Source of the DNA: Paramacrobiotus richtersi
Lineage: Eukaryota; Tardigrada; Eutardigrada; Parachela; Macrobiotidae
Assembly: GCA_034698045.1 (NCBI GenBank)
Contig: JAQGAU010000066.1
Coordinates: 1 to 46,034 of the forward strand
Direction: 5' to 3'
DNA length: 46,034 bases
Within the stretch, counting starts at the first letter, position 1, and each line of letters opens with the position of its first letter. The notes under the pieces were generated by a model, which saw nothing but the letters and a program-made list of their open reading frames with translations, had not been told where the DNA came from and searched no databases. The translations under genes and the position numbers were made by a program. Shown one piece after another: positions 36,801 through 46,034 of this stretch.

Positions 36801-38807
36801 TTATGTACGGATGCGCACACCTTTCCACCTCGCGCTTATACATGTACGCTGCGTGAAATATTTACAGGGGTTGACCTTTATACATTCTTCACCAGTCCGG
36901 TGTCATGGCAATTTGAAGATATCCAAATGTGTCGTCGATGCTCGTTTCACGTTGAAGATAACCGATTACGGCCATGAGAAGCTCTGTAGTTTATTGATGG
37001 GAAAAACAATCAGTTACCCTGCAAAAACATCATTTTTTCCCAGTTATCAGTGGATGGCGCCGGAAGTGCGCGATGGTCAGCGTCCATTGCCGGAAAGTGA
37101 TGTGTATGCAGCGGCACTGATAATCCAGCAGATTGTGTTTGAATGTGAGCCATTTGGTACTGATCAGCTGGAAAAGCTCGACGGCAAACGAACAGGTATA
37201 AATCAGCCGGTCCCTTTATGCATAAAAGCGGAAAGTGCCGAGAATAAGTTTTCAAGAAATCAGTTATACGAAAATAATTCTAAACGCATCATAAAAATGT
37301 TTAAAAATGTTCTCTCATGTGTCTTAAAAAATGTTGCGGTTTAGTTTAAACTATCAGTACAAAATAATTTCATGCAAAGTTTCAATTTAACAGGGAACAT
37401 GCCAGAGCATTTTCTTGCGAAAATAACCCAGCTGATTCGTCAGGCTTTGAATGACGATCCAAAACAGCGTCCCAAACTTCAAGAGTTCGATAAGATTATC
37501 AAACAAACCAGCGCCGACGAAGGTCTGCGCGGCACCGTCGTTGAACGTGTCGTGAAACAGCTGGAACGATATGCAGTCAAGCTAGAATCCGACGTGTCGG
37601 ACCGTACCTGGCAGCTGAAAGCGGAACGGGAAAAGGCTGACCAATTGCTACGAGAAATGTTGCCAGAGTAATAACCGGAACCTTAATCGAAAACTGCGTC
37701 ATTCAGATATTTAGGAAGGTTACTTGCAGAGAAATTGTCAGAAAGCTGCGAAACGGCATTCCAGTCGTTCCCGAATATGTGGACTGCATCAGCGTGTATT
37801 TCAACGACATGGTGGGATTTGTAGATTGGGTCAAAGGTGTCACTCCGCAGGATGTGGTCCATTTCCTTCATAAAGCCTATTCTGCATTTGATAAAGCTAT
37901 TGCGGTGTATTCCGTGTATAAACTGGAAACGATTGGAAGCAGCTACGTGGTAAGATACAAAACATATTCCGTCCTGTGACCTTTCGAGTGTACTAGCTGT
38001 TTTAATAGGCTACGAGCGGCCTGGTGGAGCGCATAGGAGATAAGCATGCACAGCAAATCTGTTCCATGGCCATTGCGATTCACGAAGCCTTTCTCAAGCT
38101 ACCGAACCGAGGAGAAATGGCGCTGATTAGCGGGATCCATAGCGGCCCGGTGGCGGTCGGGGTCGTGGGGCTAAAAAGACCGCGTTATTGCTTGTAAGAC
38201 TGACAAATCATACGTCATGGCTTAAAATTGTTAATTCTATAGTTAGGCTAGAAATACATCTTGGTAGACCAATAATAAAGCAGTCATGTGAACAATCATT
38301 TATTCGGCAATTTGGAACTAGATTATGCTATTATATTAAATTAAAACAATCCGCAAAAATCATAACCTAAGCATTGGAGATGTTAAGTTGTTTTACTGAT
38401 AGATTTGGTGATACAATAAATACCGCATCGCGGATGGAAAGTAACAGTATACCCCACATGATTCACGTCAGCCCGGCAACGGTGGAGCTAGCAGTCCCTT
38501 TTGGATTTTCGTTCGGCATTAGAGGGACCATGTTCATCAAGGTAAGGTATCTAAGAAGCGATACAATATGCATAGCTTATGTAGTTATGTTAGAAGTTCC
38601 AACATCTTTCGCGTGCGCGCGCACCGTTATATGCTAAAATTTACTGTCAGAAAACTAGCGACATACATTCAGTACCGCTGTTTCCCTTCGTATAATTTGC
38701 CATTGGGTAATAACTATATGTATATCTGGGTTTTGCAGGGGAAAGGGGACATGACAACTTATTGGTTGGTTATACCAGAAAGCAAAGCCGATACCAGTAC
38801 TGATTAG
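33816..38807 (+). CDS. Receptor-type guanylyl cyclase homologue, copy E (complete, 1032 aa)
   Basis: More diverged member of the C/D group. Exons: 33816-34125, 34313-34354, 34423-34447, 34523-34833, 34891-34934, 35006-35044, 35117-35194, 35273-35410, 35475-35525, 35597-35812, 35877-36094, 36243-36477, 36628-36804, 36868-37195, 37394-37667, 37730-37949, 38009-38193, 38403-38541, 38739-38807. The sum is 3099 nt, in frame to TAG. The start MFISCVVLFYSISLSAS is a clear signal peptide. Then ANF-receptor-like ectodomain, PVCGFQGEKC, hydrophobic helix, kinase homology domain (YYDWCPKGS, HGNLK, WMAPEV), coiled coil, cyclase. YFNDMVGF keeps metal Asp 1, IGSSY has Ser899 for Asp 2, and [13 protein letters not shown] and GKG are kept. 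The tail after TTYWL is longer and polar. Intron 36805-36867 (63 nt) has no in-frame stop and could be retained. Confidence 0.93.
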
Positions 38808-38866
38808 CGAACGAATTATTACTTTACTTGTTATCGAATGTAGCGCACAAAGCTATCATTAAACTT

Positions 38867-38891
38867 CAGTCGTATATGGCCTATACGACTG
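38867..38891 (+). promoter_or_regulatory. 3' UTR stem-loop of copy E
   Basis: CAGTCGTATA (38867-38876) pairs perfectly with TATACGACTG (38882-38891) across a five-base loop. It lies 59 nt after the stop codon and ends one base before the AATAAA signal, so it would form in the mRNA next to the cleavage region. Confidence 0.5.
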
Positions 38892-38892
38892 C

Positions 38893-38898
38893 AATAAA
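38893..38898 (+). terminator. Poly(A) signal of copy E
   Basis: AATAAA on the coding strand, 86 nt past the stop codon, the expected location for 3'-end formation. Confidence 0.55.
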
Positions 38899-39753
38899 TG
38901 CATGACGATTATGCATGCATAATCAAATAATTATCTATAATTGTGCACGTGAAGTTTCGCCTTTTCTGGAATGCGCAATCATCCGTAATGCGTATACTCC
39001 CGGTTGTTCAGGTTTTTTACAATAAACAAGCAGGACTTTATTGTATTAAACTAAGTAAAGTGTTATATGTCACATGATCAGAACAATCACAATGGATGCA
39101 TATCTGTTCATGTTCATTTATTTTTCCGGATTAATCTCTTTGCCAGTACACACAATGTCATGTACATCTATGGTACCTAGGAATGTTTACCATAGATCAA
39201 TTCCCGTTTGCTAGTTTTATGTTTTTATAATAATGAGCTCATGATGAACGACCCTGCATAATTATGTTGAAGGCGAATCTATTTGTGTGGTGCTTCGATA
39301 TCGATGTGAACAATATCTTTTCAAAGTATTATGGGCGTGTGCTGACAACTTACAATTAACGGTCGACCCATTGTTTCAGTTCAAACTTCAAACACATAAA
39401 TGACCAAGAAAAGAAAATGTACTATACTACTATATCCAAAGCTAGAAGTATCTAGTTCATGAAGAGTGTAATGATGAAAGCTTACAGCTAGAAAAAAACC
39501 GTGTTTCCAGTTAATTATTCATGCTTTTTTTACATTACGTGCTTATTTTTGCCAAATATAACACGAATTTACAAGACAGTACGGAAAATGAATGAAATTA
39601 GTTAACAGAAGTCCTCTGTCGGGGCCGAATCACTGATTATTCATGCTATATACTAGTACTCGTAACTTGCTCCATTTCCGGTACACCCTCGCTGGGACGT
39701 ATGCCGTATGCGTCTGCACGTGCGAACTCTTGCGTTCGAATCGGCAGGCTACG

Positions 39754-39788
39754 TGCAAAAATGCTGTTATGATAACAGCATTCTTGCA
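39754..39788. repeat. Hairpin with 16-nt arms and 3-nt loop
   Basis: Arms 39754-39769 and 39773-39788 are reverse complements with one mismatch; the inner ten (AATGCTGTTA and TAACAGCATT) match perfectly around TGA. Located between E and F; purpose unknown. Confidence 0.7.
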
Positions 39789-40112
39789 TTTATGATAACA
39801 AGTGTTATTGCTCAGGCTCTGATACTTTTTGATGTGGCCGGATCGTTATAGAGGATGAGAAACAGCTGTCATTTGAAGATCCTTATCTGATTATCTAATA
39901 GCTGGAAATGTTGCTACCTGCTAAAGCTGAGCTTGAGCCTTGAGCGTGTTACAGCATTGTTCGATGCGCGACGCATAACCGCGACTGCAGTCTATCTCTA
40001 ATCTCGCCAGTTTTACTCGAAGAGTTACCGTAGCGTCGGTAACGAGGAGTTTCGAGTCTTTTGGAAGGCTTTTTCCTTGGGAGTCCCGAGTCATTCCAGT
40101 TTTATCTGAAAA

Positions 40113-42284
40113 ATGTGCAGAATTATAACCAAACGGCGTCTGGAATACTACAAAGATCCTCACTATGATAAAAAGCCCCTTTATAAACCAGGTACGAGTA
40201 TGCAGTTCTTGCGGGCTGCTGGCGAACTGGAATCTTCGAAACATGCAAAATATCGACTGTTTCCGTTTAGGCGATATCGTCTGGCTGTATCAGGAGCCCC
40301 TGGGTAAGGGGACGGGAGTTTGGCTGGTGTATGAGGCAAAAGTACGGTTCGATTGTTTTGCTCGCTCTCCATTAAACGGATCGGTTGAAACCATGCATTT
40401 GTTCCAGATAAGGAAGCCACTGACAGCATTGCAGTATCAGTTCGACACATTCCTCCAGCTGGGAGCCAATATGCCCGTCTACGATGTGGAATTACCCTGG
40501 ACCAGGTAAATTTTGACGGCTTACTTCTTATTGCAGGTTTCTGCAGTATGAGTGTATGGTACATTTTGATTTTCGACTTTTTGTTAATTTCCTTTCGATA
40601 GCGATTTCAAGTCTTCTAGATTCTTTATGAATACGCTTTACAAATTACTACACATTTCGATAGATTAGCGTAATGTGCATTCTATGCAAAATTTTCGTTA
40701 CTCGATGTTTTGCGTAATTTTTCAGCGATCCAGATGTCTCGAGTGACGATGACGACGTGCAGTTCATAGGACCGCCCGTCATGCGTCCCATCTATGAAAT
40801 TCACCTGTTTAACCCGAAAACGATCCTGGTTGATGAGATGTTCTGTTCTATCGGGGAGAATAACGTCAATGTTCTGTGAGTGGCCAACATCATTGTGGAA
40901 ACGAATGAACCAGTCGGGATATTTCTTGCAGATACGGTCTTTCGGAAGCCAAAAAGCGAAAAATACCGAAAGAGGGCCTGGTGTTCCTTGGGCGGTCACA
41001 GTCGGCGGAAGTGCGGAAATATCTGGAAAGGTAATGTTGTGACGACATTACTGGGAGATTTTCTCATTTCTGAAAATGGGAACTGTATGTAGGACCGGAC
41101 AGAATGAGCACGCCAACTGTGATACGGATCTGGAAAGCGATGGAAATGCTGAATCGTATGTTTAAACCCAATAACTATACATAAATAATTTCGTATTTTT
41201 AATGTGTATGAATATCGACCAATGCTGTTGCAGGGAACCCGACGATAAAGCTTATCGCGCTGGACAGAACAAACCGAGCGATGTGTGGAAAGGTCACGGA
41301 AAGAAGCGGAAAAGGTTGGTTTTGTTTTTTGGCAGATTTAGTCAGCATATTTTTACCTTCTGTAAAATTCTAATTATCCCTTATTCTAATTATCCCTTAT
41401 CCCTTCTGTAAAATTCTAATTATCCCTTATCCCTTATCCCTTATATTGTCCGTTTTTCCCCTCAAAGTATCTTTGTTCTTGTGGTTTTTAGGAGATCTAA
41501 GCATTCCTCGGCAGATTCTTCGCCGCCGAAACCAAGAGTGACATTTTCCACAGAAAAATCCGTTATGGATAACGGAGTTATTGTTCGAGTTAAGGAAGAG
41601 CCGGAAGATTCACCTCCACCTCGGTACGTTGTGATTTTTGATCGATTTAGTCAGCTCACTGACCAGTATTGTGAGAAAGTCAATGTGTATGGTTTGCAGA
41701 CGGGAACCTGTACACGATGTTCGCAAGAGGGTTTTTGGTGGCGAATTTCTTCACAGGTATGCCGAAGAATCAATAAAGTACGTAATACTGACATCCGTTT
41801 TACAAAGTTTACTTTTGATATTCAGTTAATGCAGCCGCTCTATGTACAAGCGTAACTGCGTGAAAAAACACCGTATATAAGCGTAAAGTGTTTTGAAGCG
41901 CGCGAACGAATTTCTTTTTGGAGTTTAGTTAATATAAAGATCTGACTGGGTTCCGTGTTAACATTTATCATTTTTTTGTACTGATGCAGATCTCCTGCAT
42001 CATACAACAGTGACAGCACGGTGTCACGCTCAACTTGGAAAAAAACTGACACGTAACACTTGATATTCTAGTAGCTTGGATTACATGTAAAGAAAAGTGT
42101 TTCATTTTGACCTTTTTACAGGGAAGACACCGATTCGGACTCCAGCGACCATGTGCTGTCGAGTAGCATGTTCAACAATGGGCCGTCGACTTCGAGTACC
42201 GCTTCGTCATCGACCGGGAAAATGAAAATACTGGCTCGTAAATCATGTGGTCCACTTGTGAGAAGACTGCCAAGTACGAAATGA
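40113..42284 (+). CDS. Uncharacterised probable nuclear protein F (333 aa), possible chromo-barrel-like N-terminus
   Basis: Eight exons, frame kept at every junction: 40113-40191, 40271-40505, 40726-40875, 40932-41030, 41093-41155, 41234-41314, 41492-41623, 42122-42284 (TGA). I do not recognise the family. Residues about 24-50 (LYKPGDIVWLYQ, then VWLVYEAKV) faintly recall the first strands of MRG15/MSL3 chromo barrels, which bind methylated histone tails; the rest of that domain is not obvious. A middle part (PIYEIHLFNPK, then KKRKIPKEGLVFLG) is shared with G. The C-terminal half is polar: Ser/Asp tracts, a basic KKRKRRSK stretch fitting a nuclear signal, and VKEEPED matching the sumoylation consensus. 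It is followed by paralogue G. The gene structure is well supported by frame and by conservation with G; function is inference. Confidence 0.8.
41358..41446. repeat. CCCTTAT-type microsatellite in an intron of gene F
   Basis: Irregular repeats of CCCTTAT, mixed with two copies of a longer unit beginning TTCTGTAAAATTC, in the intron before F's seventh exon. Likely slippage-prone. Confidence 0.75.
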
Positions 42285-42836
42285 AGCGGATTCTGTTAGT
42301 GTTTTGCGGTTTGGTGGTTTGCCAGTGGATGGGTTCTAAAGGGTCTTGTTTTTGCTTGTGTTTTACGGTGTGTAGTACAATGTTTTGTGTCCTTTGTTGT
42401 CGGATTTCGTTGGGCCTTCGGTTGTTTTTTTTGCACTGAAAATCCCTTTTTGCCACTAAAGGGTCTTGCCGTCTTGGTATCTAATACCGTACGGGTTTTT
42501 GATGAGATGTGTGTATTATGGAGTACTGTATATTCATTTTGCGTTATGGTATATTGCAGACGCAGTAATAAACATCAAAATGTGATTATCGAAGAAAGCG
42601 AACGCGCTGGGCGGTTATTTAATGAAAATTAATACGGAAATAATCGAAGTCCGAGTATTGTGGCCGTCGCCCGTAGGGCATGACGCAGTACGGCTTTCAG
42701 ACTTGTGAGCAGAAAATTTCAACCGCGAAAAATAGATTTTCAAACACTCTTCGAGTTTGTTGGTAATTTTGTGAACTGGCAGTTTTCTTGTATTTCTCTT
42801 GTAATTAGTGTGTAGTTACTACCTGCCTACATAACA
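42285..42836. other. Spacer between genes F and G
   Basis: Holds the 3' UTR of F with a candidate AATAAA at 42567-42572, then presumably G's promoter. The sequence is unusually rich in T and G around 42290-42450. A frame overlapping F's last exon on the plus strand is not credible. Confidence 0.55.
42567..42572 (+). terminator. Candidate poly(A) signal of gene F
   Basis: AATAAA about 280 nt past the stop codon; the first such hexamer I saw after the gene. Confidence 0.4.
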
Positions 42837-45106
42837 ATGTGCAAACTGTTGGATACGAAACGGCTGGACTATTACTTGGATGTGCGTTATGACGGGAAGC
42901 CACTCTACAAAGAAGGTGAGCGTTTCTTGCACAGCCATCTTCACAGCGCATTGGTCAAGCTGGAGCTGCGTTTCAGTTTTCAATCGTTCATGCTTATCGC
43001 CAGCATCGTGTTAACATTGCCCATCCAGTAATTACTTGATCCCTAAGTTCTAGTCACTGTTATAATGTTATTTGCTGCCTTTCTTCGGTGTGTGAAAAAG
43101 CGGAGACAAAAACGGTAAAAGCATAAAATTTAAATCAATAATAATTAAAAAATTTAAATCGGTTATAACTCGAGTACATCATGGAGTGATTTTCAGTTAA
43201 ATTTTGAGGTTAATTAAAATAATAAATTAAGTCAATGTGGTAAAAAAGCGGAGACAAAAACGATAAAAGCATAAAATTAATTTAAATCAATAATAGTTAA
43301 AAAATTTAAATCGGTTATAACTCGATTACACCATGGAGTGATTTTGAGGTAAATTAAAATAATAAGCTAAATTAATGTGATTAAAATGTCGCCTGAACAT
43401 CAGGCCCTGATGTGATGAAATTATGGACAAGTTTTCTGACCGTCTGGTTGATTTGCAGGTGATATTGTTTGGGTTTACGAGACACCACCGGGCACCGGAG
43501 TTTGGTTGATTTACGAAGCTAAAGTCAGAATTGAATCTGTGTTTTAGAAGTACGAATCGCTACGTGTACAATCACTTTATGCATGCAGATTGTCAAGCTG
43601 AGACCGCATCCGGAGGAATATAAATCGGGATCGTATCTGCCAGTTTACGAAGTGGACTATTATTGGCAGCAGTAAGCCAGACCTGTAACAATTATTCATA
43701 TAGTGTTGGACAGAATTTCTGTGTGGACATTTATACTTTTCCAGTACAAATTACATTCCGTCTGTTTTTTACATTTTTTTTCTTATTTTTATTTTATTCA
43801 TAATTATATTCTGTTTATTATGGTATTAAATACCATAATAAAAAAAGAAAAAGAAGAAATAAATAAAATAAAAAAGATAGTATAAATTTTATGCTATTTT
43901 TTTTTATTTTATTTCTGAATTTTTGTCAGGGTGAAGATATATTTCTGAAAGGATAAAATTTTTATGTGTGAAAATTCTGTCAGGAATTTATCTTGAAAGA
44001 AAGTGCGTAATACATGTACGAAATAATATGATACTAAATTTGCTAATTCAACAATACAAAGTGCGCCAGCAGTGTGATAACTAAAACGATAATGTACGTA
44101 ATGATTCCGAGGTTTGATTTTGATTACTGGCTGTGTAAGAAATCTTCGACTTGTGAATAACTGGACATTTTACAGTGCAAGTCAACCGTACTGCCCGTCA
44201 TTCTACGAAATCCATTTGTATGATCCCAAACAGCTGACAGCGGAGGAAATGCTGTTTATTATTGGCAAGAACAACCAGACTGTTTTGTGAGTGAAATTAC
44301 GTTATTCAGAAGCAATCAGCGGGCCAGATTATGTTGTTCATTACAGGGCAAACATGCCGGATGCCAAGAGGCGCAAAGTGCCGAAACAGGGTCTCGTGTT
44401 TCTTGGACAGTCCCAGCTGGAGAAAATACGTAATGAGATTATCCGGTACGGTACATGAGAATTAATTGAATGTACATTTTAACTGTGTAATTATTTATTA
44501 ATTACATTCATATTTTATTTAATAATTACATTTATTAATAATTATGTGATTTGCGTTTTTTTAGCATTTTCATACCAGTGAATCATTTTTTATATTTTAA
44601 CTGTAAACCGTTTGATTCGTTTCCCCATTCGAATACAGAAAATGTTTAGTTTCTATTAGGTTTCGTATATCTATCTTTGCTTTTATTTTTTGGTAAATTT
44701 TAAATGTGAAAAAGTTGACCGTTTATTGCTGTAGGTTGTGAAATGCTGAATTTGAAAAGTCTTCAAAATTGGGTACGTTTTCTTTTTAAAAAAACGTTTC
44801 AATTTTTTTTTCATGGACGATTTCAGTTTTTTTCAAATTTGTTTCATGAACAACTGGTTTCTTAAGTGTATCGAAGTTTAGACGTGAACTTTTTCGACCT
44901 TTTCAGGTTCGGGGTCATGACGTATGAAAATCATGCAGAATTTTGTGACTCATCCGATTCCGACGATTCTGATACTGAAACAATGTAAGTTTATTCAGCA
45001 ATATTGCACTGATTTTTCTGTGAGTTTTTGTGTTCAAAACACCATGTTCTGTAGCCAGAAGCGACGAGGAAACCGTGGAAGAAAACCATTCAAAAAAGCC
45101 CAGTGA
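42837..45106 (+). CDS. Uncharacterised probable nuclear protein G (193 aa), paralogue of F
   Basis: Tandem paralogue of F. Exons 42837-42915, 43459-43538, 43589-43671, 44176-44286, 44347-44445, 44907-44984, 45055-45106; total 582 nt, in frame, TGA stop. Exon 1 (79 nt) and the exon starting at 44347 (99 nt) equal F's exons 1 and 4 in length. Shared blocks: KRLDYYLDVRYDGKPLY, GDIVWVY..GTGVWLIYEAKV, PVYEVDY, FYEIHLYDPK and KRRKVPKQGLVFLG. The KRRKVPK stretch resembles a classical nuclear signal. An acidic DSSDSDDSDTET tract and a basic tail (QKRRGNRGRKPFKK) end the protein; F's long Ser-rich C-terminus is missing. F's second exon is split here by a 50-nt intron (43539-43588) that contains a stop. 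Without removing it the protein ends early, so a pseudogene remains possible. Confidence 0.72.
43091..43380. repeat. Tandem duplication, two 148-bp units, in the first intron of G
   Basis: The landmark CGGAGACA occurs at 43101 and 43249, and the flanking AT-rich sequence (including the shared TTTAAATCGGTTATAACTCGA and CATGGAGTGATTTT) repeats with few changes. Confidence 0.85.
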
Positions 45107-45258
45107 CGGCTATAGGAGCTTCCGGTCTGCGTGTTTTTCGTGTTTTTGTCGATGTGGATTTTGTCAGCTGCTTTGTGATACTAATAGTTATGTACAGCTC
45201 TGCCATATCGATATTGTGATTTCAGATTTTTTTAATGTGTTTGCGCACGCTGCATCGT

Positions 45259-45264
45259 AATAAA
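45259..45264 (+). terminator. Candidate poly(A) signal of gene G
   Basis: AATAAA about 153 nt past the G stop codon on the coding strand. Confidence 0.45.
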
Positions 45265-45547
45265 TGATTTATGATAACGCTAACAAATTTATACGGTCCT
45301 GGTGTTACAAACGCGCACTGCAACTCGTTCATCCACCGGAGAATAAAAATACGCCAATTATTAAAAGTTATTCAACTACGATATCTGCGAATACACAGTG
45401 TGAACTTTCCTGGTCCGGAAGTATATGAAATCTTGAAAATAATTGTTCATCTGTCCAGCAGCGTGTTTCTAGAGCGCTACAGTCAGTAAAAGTCAGGCAA
45501 ACTGCTATGTTCCCTGTTCAGAACGTATTTTAACATATTAGATTAAC

Positions 45548-45638
45548 ATGGAACACGGGCACGCTCACTTACGCCCGATTTGTAACAGCTTTTTGCAGTG
45601 CTGCAAGTTTGCAATTAGTGTGGGATTTTACGGTAAAG
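45548..45638 (+). CDS. Possible first exon of a further gene at the window edge
   Basis: An ATG opens 30 codons (starting MEHGHAHL, ending GFYGKG) that stop at a good donor, G/GTGAGA, in phase 1. The exon 1 of F and of G also end in phase 1 after a Tyr-x-x-Gly ending, so this could be a diverged third member; the residues before it do not match. Only one exon is visible and no downstream exon was found, so this is tentative. Confidence 0.22.
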
Positions 45639-46034
45639 GTGAGATTTTGCGGAAATTGATTCTTTATTTCCTTAGAATGTGAAGAAAGCGAGAATTCTTT
45701 TGGTTATAGTTTTCTGTGTCATTGTGTGTGATATTTGTTAAGAACAATTCATTGAAAGCTGAAGCGCATCACCATCCGAAATGCTGAACTTTTAATCACG
45801 CAACGTTCTTCGCATTTTACAAATCAATCCAAAACGCGCAGGTTACACATAAAATTTTATAAACTCTGCAGATCAATAAAATCTTTACATGATCACAATA
45901 TACACCATAAAACTTGAGAAAGCCTGCACATAACAGTTACAGGAACATCAAAACATAGAAAAACGGCACGCTATAAAAAGACTAGACATGCTTCTGGATG
46001 GCCTGTTCCAGCAAACCGGCGTTGGATCCTTGGA

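Larger units (their letters stand above)
38808..40112. other. Spacer between copy E and gene F
   Basis: Starts with E's 3' UTR (hairpin and poly(A) signal listed separately), then AT-rich DNA with an 18-nt palindrome at 38907-38924 (GATTATGCATGCATAATC) and a hairpin at 39754-39788. The promoter of F should lie at the right end. No coding region is supported. Confidence 0.6.
45107..46034. other. 3' flank of gene G to the window end
   Basis: Contains a candidate poly(A) signal for G at 45259-45264 (AATAAA, about 153 nt after the stop) and a possible first exon at 45548-45638. Otherwise AT-rich; the frame at 45271-45489 shows no recognisable features. Confidence 0.5.

Noticed and set aside
18-38807. 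Soluble guanylyl cyclase or adenylyl cyclase identity
   Set aside because: Signal peptide, ANF-receptor-like ectodomain, CGF..C juxtamembrane pair, membrane helix and kinase homology domain point to membrane receptor cyclases; RYC and LETIG match the guanine type.
39690-39760. TTCGAAT flanked by G and C looks like a tRNA T-loop
   Set aside because: The T-stem pairs poorly, no A-box or matching acceptor stem was found upstream, and the sequence does not fold as a cloverleaf.
43771-43930. T-rich and A-rich stretch as a possible origin or retroelement tail
   Set aside because: It lies in an intron of G and is simple low-complexity AT sequence with no target-site duplication or reverse transcriptase nearby.

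Overview
The window is nuclear DNA of an animal. It holds multi-exon genes with GT-AG introns, many only 50-90 nt long, and very small exons. A local expansion of receptor-type guanylyl cyclases and the compact introns suggest a small invertebrate such as a tardigrade or nematode, but nothing here fixes the taxon.

Positions 1-38807 are a cluster of receptor guanylyl cyclase (rGC) homologues. Copies A (18-4135, running off the left edge) and B (5160-10828) are on the minus strand. Copies C (19684-24508), D (26712-31738) and E (33816-38807) are on the plus strand, so B and C diverge from a spacer of about 9 kb. I rebuilt all five exon by exon. Every intron boundary keeps the reading frame, and B-E end in stop codons, giving proteins of 1076, 1023, 1021 and 1032 aa. 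Each has the family order: signal peptide, ANF-receptor-like ectodomain, juxtamembrane Cys pair, one membrane helix, kinase homology domain, coiled-coil linker and class III cyclase domain. A/B form one subfamily and C/D/E another; C and D are the closest pair.

The main finding is in the cyclase domain. In all five copies the second metal-binding aspartate (the D of the IGDAY block) is serine (IGSSY). The first Asp, the guanine-selecting Glu and Cys, the Asn/Arg pair and the final Lys that can be checked are kept. The array therefore looks like a conserved set of receptors that either do not cyclise GTP as homodimers or need a metal-competent partner.

The B-C spacer (10829-19683) was built by tandem duplication. 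A block starting at 10959 ends at 16508 inside a copied first exon of an rGC gene, and a second, shorter version of the block starts at 16509 and leads into gene C. The 51-codon stump at 16374-16529 is the relic left at the junction. The upstream regions of the relic, C and D share a TATA-like box and a short upstream ORF at constant spacing. A later duplication made D from C, or C from D, with its flanks (about 19015-25583 against 26190-32542).

Positions 40113-45106 hold two tandem paralogues, F (333 aa) and G (193 aa), of a family I do not recognise. They look nuclear (basic stretches, acidic Ser/Asp tracts), and the N-terminus faintly resembles an MRG15/MSL3-type chromo barrel. G stays in frame only if a 50-nt piece of the ancestral exon 2 is spliced out, which suggests recent intron creation. 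A possible first exon of another gene lies at 45548-45638. I saw no tRNA, rRNA, CRISPR or autonomous transposon gene.
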